From: CAYYWP01 sp964475125
GTDB taxonomy: Bacteria; Desulfobacterota; Binatia; HRBIN30; CADEER01
Assembly: GCA_964475125.1 (NCBI GenBank)
Contig: CAYYWP010000111.1
Coordinates: 1 to 15,375, forward strand
Length of the DNA stretch: 15,375 nucleotides
Direction: 5' to 3'
Part shown: positions 13,694 through 15,375 of the stretch, in pieces
Layout: every line of letters starts with the position of its first letter
How positions within the stretch are numbered: position 1 is the first letter of the stretch
The notes under the pieces: model-generated
Seen by the model: only the letters and a program-made list of their open reading frames with translations
Database searches by the model: none
Told to the model about the DNA's origin: nothing
Translations under genes and position numbers: made by a program

Positions 13694-13872
13694 GGGCGTG
13701 CTGACGTGCTGACGTGTTGACGTGCTGACGTGTGGACGTGCTGGGCTGGCGTCGAGCGGCAGTACGAACGGCAGCATCAGCGTCCGGTTTGCATACGCGA
13801 AGCCGTAGCTCTCACCCGGGCTCGGCACTCCCACACGTCAGCACGTCAACACGTCAGCACGTCAACACGCCC
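13694..13872. repeat. Inverted element with arms of 8-bp tandem units
   Basis: The left arm is 13694-13735 and the right arm 13831-13872. They are 42-bp reverse complements with one mismatch. Each arm starts with GGG at its outer end and is built from 8-bp units, mainly CGTGCTGA and CGTGTTGA. The left array runs on to 13744 as six contiguous units. The 95-bp core (13736-13830) is not repetitive. The element begins at the first base after the hpnI stop codon. It ends inside the last codons of the convergent ABC ATPase gene, whose stop TGA (13862-13864) is part of a repeat unit. A strong hairpin could form in transcripts from either side. Confidence 0.92.
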
Positions 13873-14665
13873 TGCGGTGCGGGCGGCTGAGTGGGAGGAC
13901 GTTGAGCGCGCCGGTGATGTCGTTCTGCGCCACGTACACCTCGGTGCCGTAAACCTCCGTCAGTGTCGCGTAGGTGAGCACCTCGGCCGGCGTGCCGAGA
14001 CGGGCGACGCGGCCGCCGCTGAGCAGGAGCAGGCGGTCGCAGTAGAGCGCCGCGATGTTGAGGTCGTGCAGCACGATGACGATCGTCATCCCCTCGCCGC
14101 GCAGGTCGCCCAACAAGTCGTACATCTCGACCGCGTGCCGGATGTCGAGAAACGCCGCCGGCTCGTCGAGCAGCAGAATACGCGGCTCCTGCGCCAAGGC
14201 GCGCGCCAGCATGACGCGCTGACGCTCGCCGCCGCTCAGCTCGGTCACCGGCCGGCGCGCCAGCGCCGAGGTCTCCGTGCGCGCCAGCGCCCGGCGCGCG
14301 GCCTCGAGGTCGCGATCGCCCTCGAAGCCGAAGCCGCTCAGGTACGGTGAGCGGCCGAACAAGACCAACTCCATGACGCTGAAGGGAAAGGTCACCGCCT
14401 CGGCCTGCCGGACCACCGCGATCTCGCGACCCAGCGCGGCGCGCGAATACGCCGGCAACGGCCGACCGTTGAGCAGCACCTCGCCGGCGCGCGGCGATAA
14501 GTAGCCGCTCATCAGCTTGAGCAGCGTCGACTTGCCCGAGCCGTTCGGTCCGATGATGCCGACGTACTCGCCGCGCGCCACCGCCAGGGATACCGCGTCG
14601 ATGGCCGGTACGGCGCGATAGGCAAAGCCGACGCCGCGCACCTCCAGCGCGATGTCAGTCGACAC
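13862..14665 (-). CDS. FecE/BtuD-type ABC importer ATP-binding protein
   Basis: This is the ATPase of a metal-chelate (iron-siderophore, heme or cobalamin) importer. The 267 residues contain Walker A GPNGSGKST (39-47), Q-loop Gln87, signature LSGGERQR (143-150), Walker B ILLLDEP (163-169) with Glu168, and H-loop His200 in VIVLHDLN. The start is GTG at 14665, with GAAGGGGG a few bases upstream, overlapping the permease stop by 11 bp, which implies coupled translation. The last two codons and the stop are contributed by the 8-bp repeat element, so the original C-terminus may have been altered. The catalytic core is intact. The substrate cannot be decided from these two genes. Confidence 0.92.
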   Translation of the reverse strand: MSTDIALEVRGVGFAYRAVPAIDAVSLAVARGEYVGIIGPNGSGKSTLLKLMSGYLSPRAGEVLLNGRPLPAYSRAALGREIAVVRQAEAVTFPFSVMELVLFGRSPYLSGFGFEGDRDLEAARRALARTETSALARRPVTELSGGERQRVMLARALAQEPRILLLDEPAAFLDIRHAVEMYDLLGDLRGEGMTIVIVLHDLNIAALYCDRLLLLSGGRVARLGTPAEVLTYATLTEVYGTEVYVAQNDITGALNVLPLSRPHRRAC

Positions 14666-15375
14666 TGCGCCCCCCTTCGCGCCGCAAGAGATAGATGAAG
14701 AACGGTCCGCCGCACAGCGCCGTCACCACGCCAACCGGAATCTCGCTGGCGCCGAAGGCGCTGCGCGCGACGGTGTCGGCGAGCAACAGAAACGTCGCCC
14801 CGGTCAGCACCGACGCCGGCAGCAGCAAGCGGTAGTCGGGCCCGATCAACATCCGCGTCACGTGCGGGACGATCAGACCGACGAAGCCGATCATGCCGCT
14901 GACCGATACCGCCGCACCGACCAGGAGCGAGGAGACGACGAACGCGGTACGCCGGACCCGCGCGACCTCGACGCCGAGCTGCGCCGCCCCCTCGTCGCCG
15001 AGGCTCAGCAGGTTGAAGGCGCGCGCGTGGCGCTGCAGCCAGATGACGCCGGCGCCGAGGTAGAGCGCGCCGCCGAGCACGAGCAGATAGCCACTCGCCT
15101 GCAGGTTGCCCATCAACCAGAAGATGATGCCGTGCGCTTGCAGAAAGTCGGCCACGGCGTTGAGGGCCATGATCAGAGCGCCGGAGAAGGCGTTGCACAC
15201 CACGCCGGCGAGCAGAAAGGTGTACGGCTGCAGGCGGCCGTGTACCGTCCCGAGTCGGTAGACGAGGAGCATCGTCAACAGCGCGCCGACGAATGCCCCG
15301 GCGGGCACGGTCACCTCGGGCAGCGGCCAGCGCCCGGATCCCACGACCAACAGCACCGCGGCGCCGAGCGCCGCC
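14655..15375 (-). CDS. FecCD/BtuC-type ABC permease, 5' end outside the window
   Basis: This is the membrane permease of the importer powered by the adjacent ATPase. The reading frame is open to the right edge. About 239 C-terminal residues are visible and roughly 100 N-terminal residues should lie outside. Counting from the codon at 15356, the family block SGMIGFVGLIVPHVTRMLIGPDYR spans 153-176, preceded by a coupling-helix region LGDEGAAQLGV (119-129). Several transmembrane segments are clear, for example at 20-34, 46-67, 89-107, 138-158 and 180-197. A GTG at 15356 is open but is not the start, because upstream codons continue the family pattern. It ends 11 bp inside the ATPase gene. The substrate-binding protein is probably upstream, beyond the edge. 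Confidence 0.9.
   Translation of the reverse strand, partial: AALGAAVLLVVGSGRWPLPEVTVPAGAFVGALLTMLLVYRLGTVHGRLQPYTFLLAGVVCNAFSGALIMALNAVADFLQAHGIIFWLMGNLQASGYLLVLGGALYLGAGVIWLQRHARAFNLLSLGDEGAAQLGVEVARVRRTAFVVSSLLVGAAVSVSGMIGFVGLIVPHVTRMLIGPDYRLLLPASVLTGATFLLLADTVARSAFGASEIPVGVVTALCGGPFFIYLLRREGGRSVD

Noticed and set aside
13697..13744. Possible CRISPR array
   Set aside because: The 8-bp units are contiguous with no spacers, and no cas genes are present.

Overview
This is GC-rich bacterial chromosome (roughly two thirds G+C by eye), with tightly packed genes in short divergent and convergent blocks. The lineage cannot be fixed from the window alone. A hopanoid glycosyltransferase (HpnI), a dockerin-like calcium-loop insert in a gluconate-dehydrogenase-type small subunit, and an abundance of intergenic short-repeat elements fit an uncultured delta-proteobacterial-type lineage (Desulfobacterota, Myxococcota or Binatota). 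That placement is inference. Nothing points to a phage, plasmid or integrated island.

Layout. 1-282: repeat-rich intergenic DNA with a plausible promoter. 283-3914 (+): a four-gene operon for a GldAFG-type ABC system (ATPase, ABC-2 permease, GldG-like auxiliary protein, DUF4340-like membrane-anchored protein). 3915-4216: two repeat elements at a convergent junction. 4217-4594 (-): crcB fluoride channel, divergent from a LysR regulator (4736-5623, +), which is followed by a divergent Nramp-superfamily transporter (5660-7060, +). 6993-7727 (-): a short mutY whose 3' end overlaps the transporter gene. 7762-8709 (+): a YiiX-like NlpC/P60-type cysteine hydrolase. 8711-9172 (-): a small conserved hypothetical protein. 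9323-10438 and 10566-12374 (+): a Tat-exported gluconate-dehydrogenase-like small subunit and its GMC flavoprotein partner, closed by a strong intrinsic terminator. 12488-13693 (+): hpnI. 13862-15375 (-): a FecCD/BtuCD-type metal-chelate importer (ATPase plus partial permease) running off the right edge.

How the genes work together. The first operon should form one membrane complex. The Tat small subunit and the GMC large subunit should form one periplasmic dehydrogenase, with the small subunit carrying the large one through the Tat pore. No cytochrome subunit is encoded beside them, so the electron acceptor is unknown. The FecCD permease and ATPase form an importer whose substrate-binding protein must lie outside the window.

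The most unusual content is between genes. There are several different short-unit repeat elements with unit lengths of 7, 8 and 9 bp, plus a 69-bp dispersed palindromic repeat present twice. Two of the elements have the same architecture: arms built from tandem short units, inverted around a core of 92 or 95 bp, each sitting exactly at a convergent gene junction. One of them supplies the stop codon of the neighbouring ABC ATPase gene. Among the proteins, the best second looks are the dockerin-like insert, a small protein resembling a cytochrome-like family but without its CxxCH motif, and a transporter lacking both canonical Nramp metal motifs.
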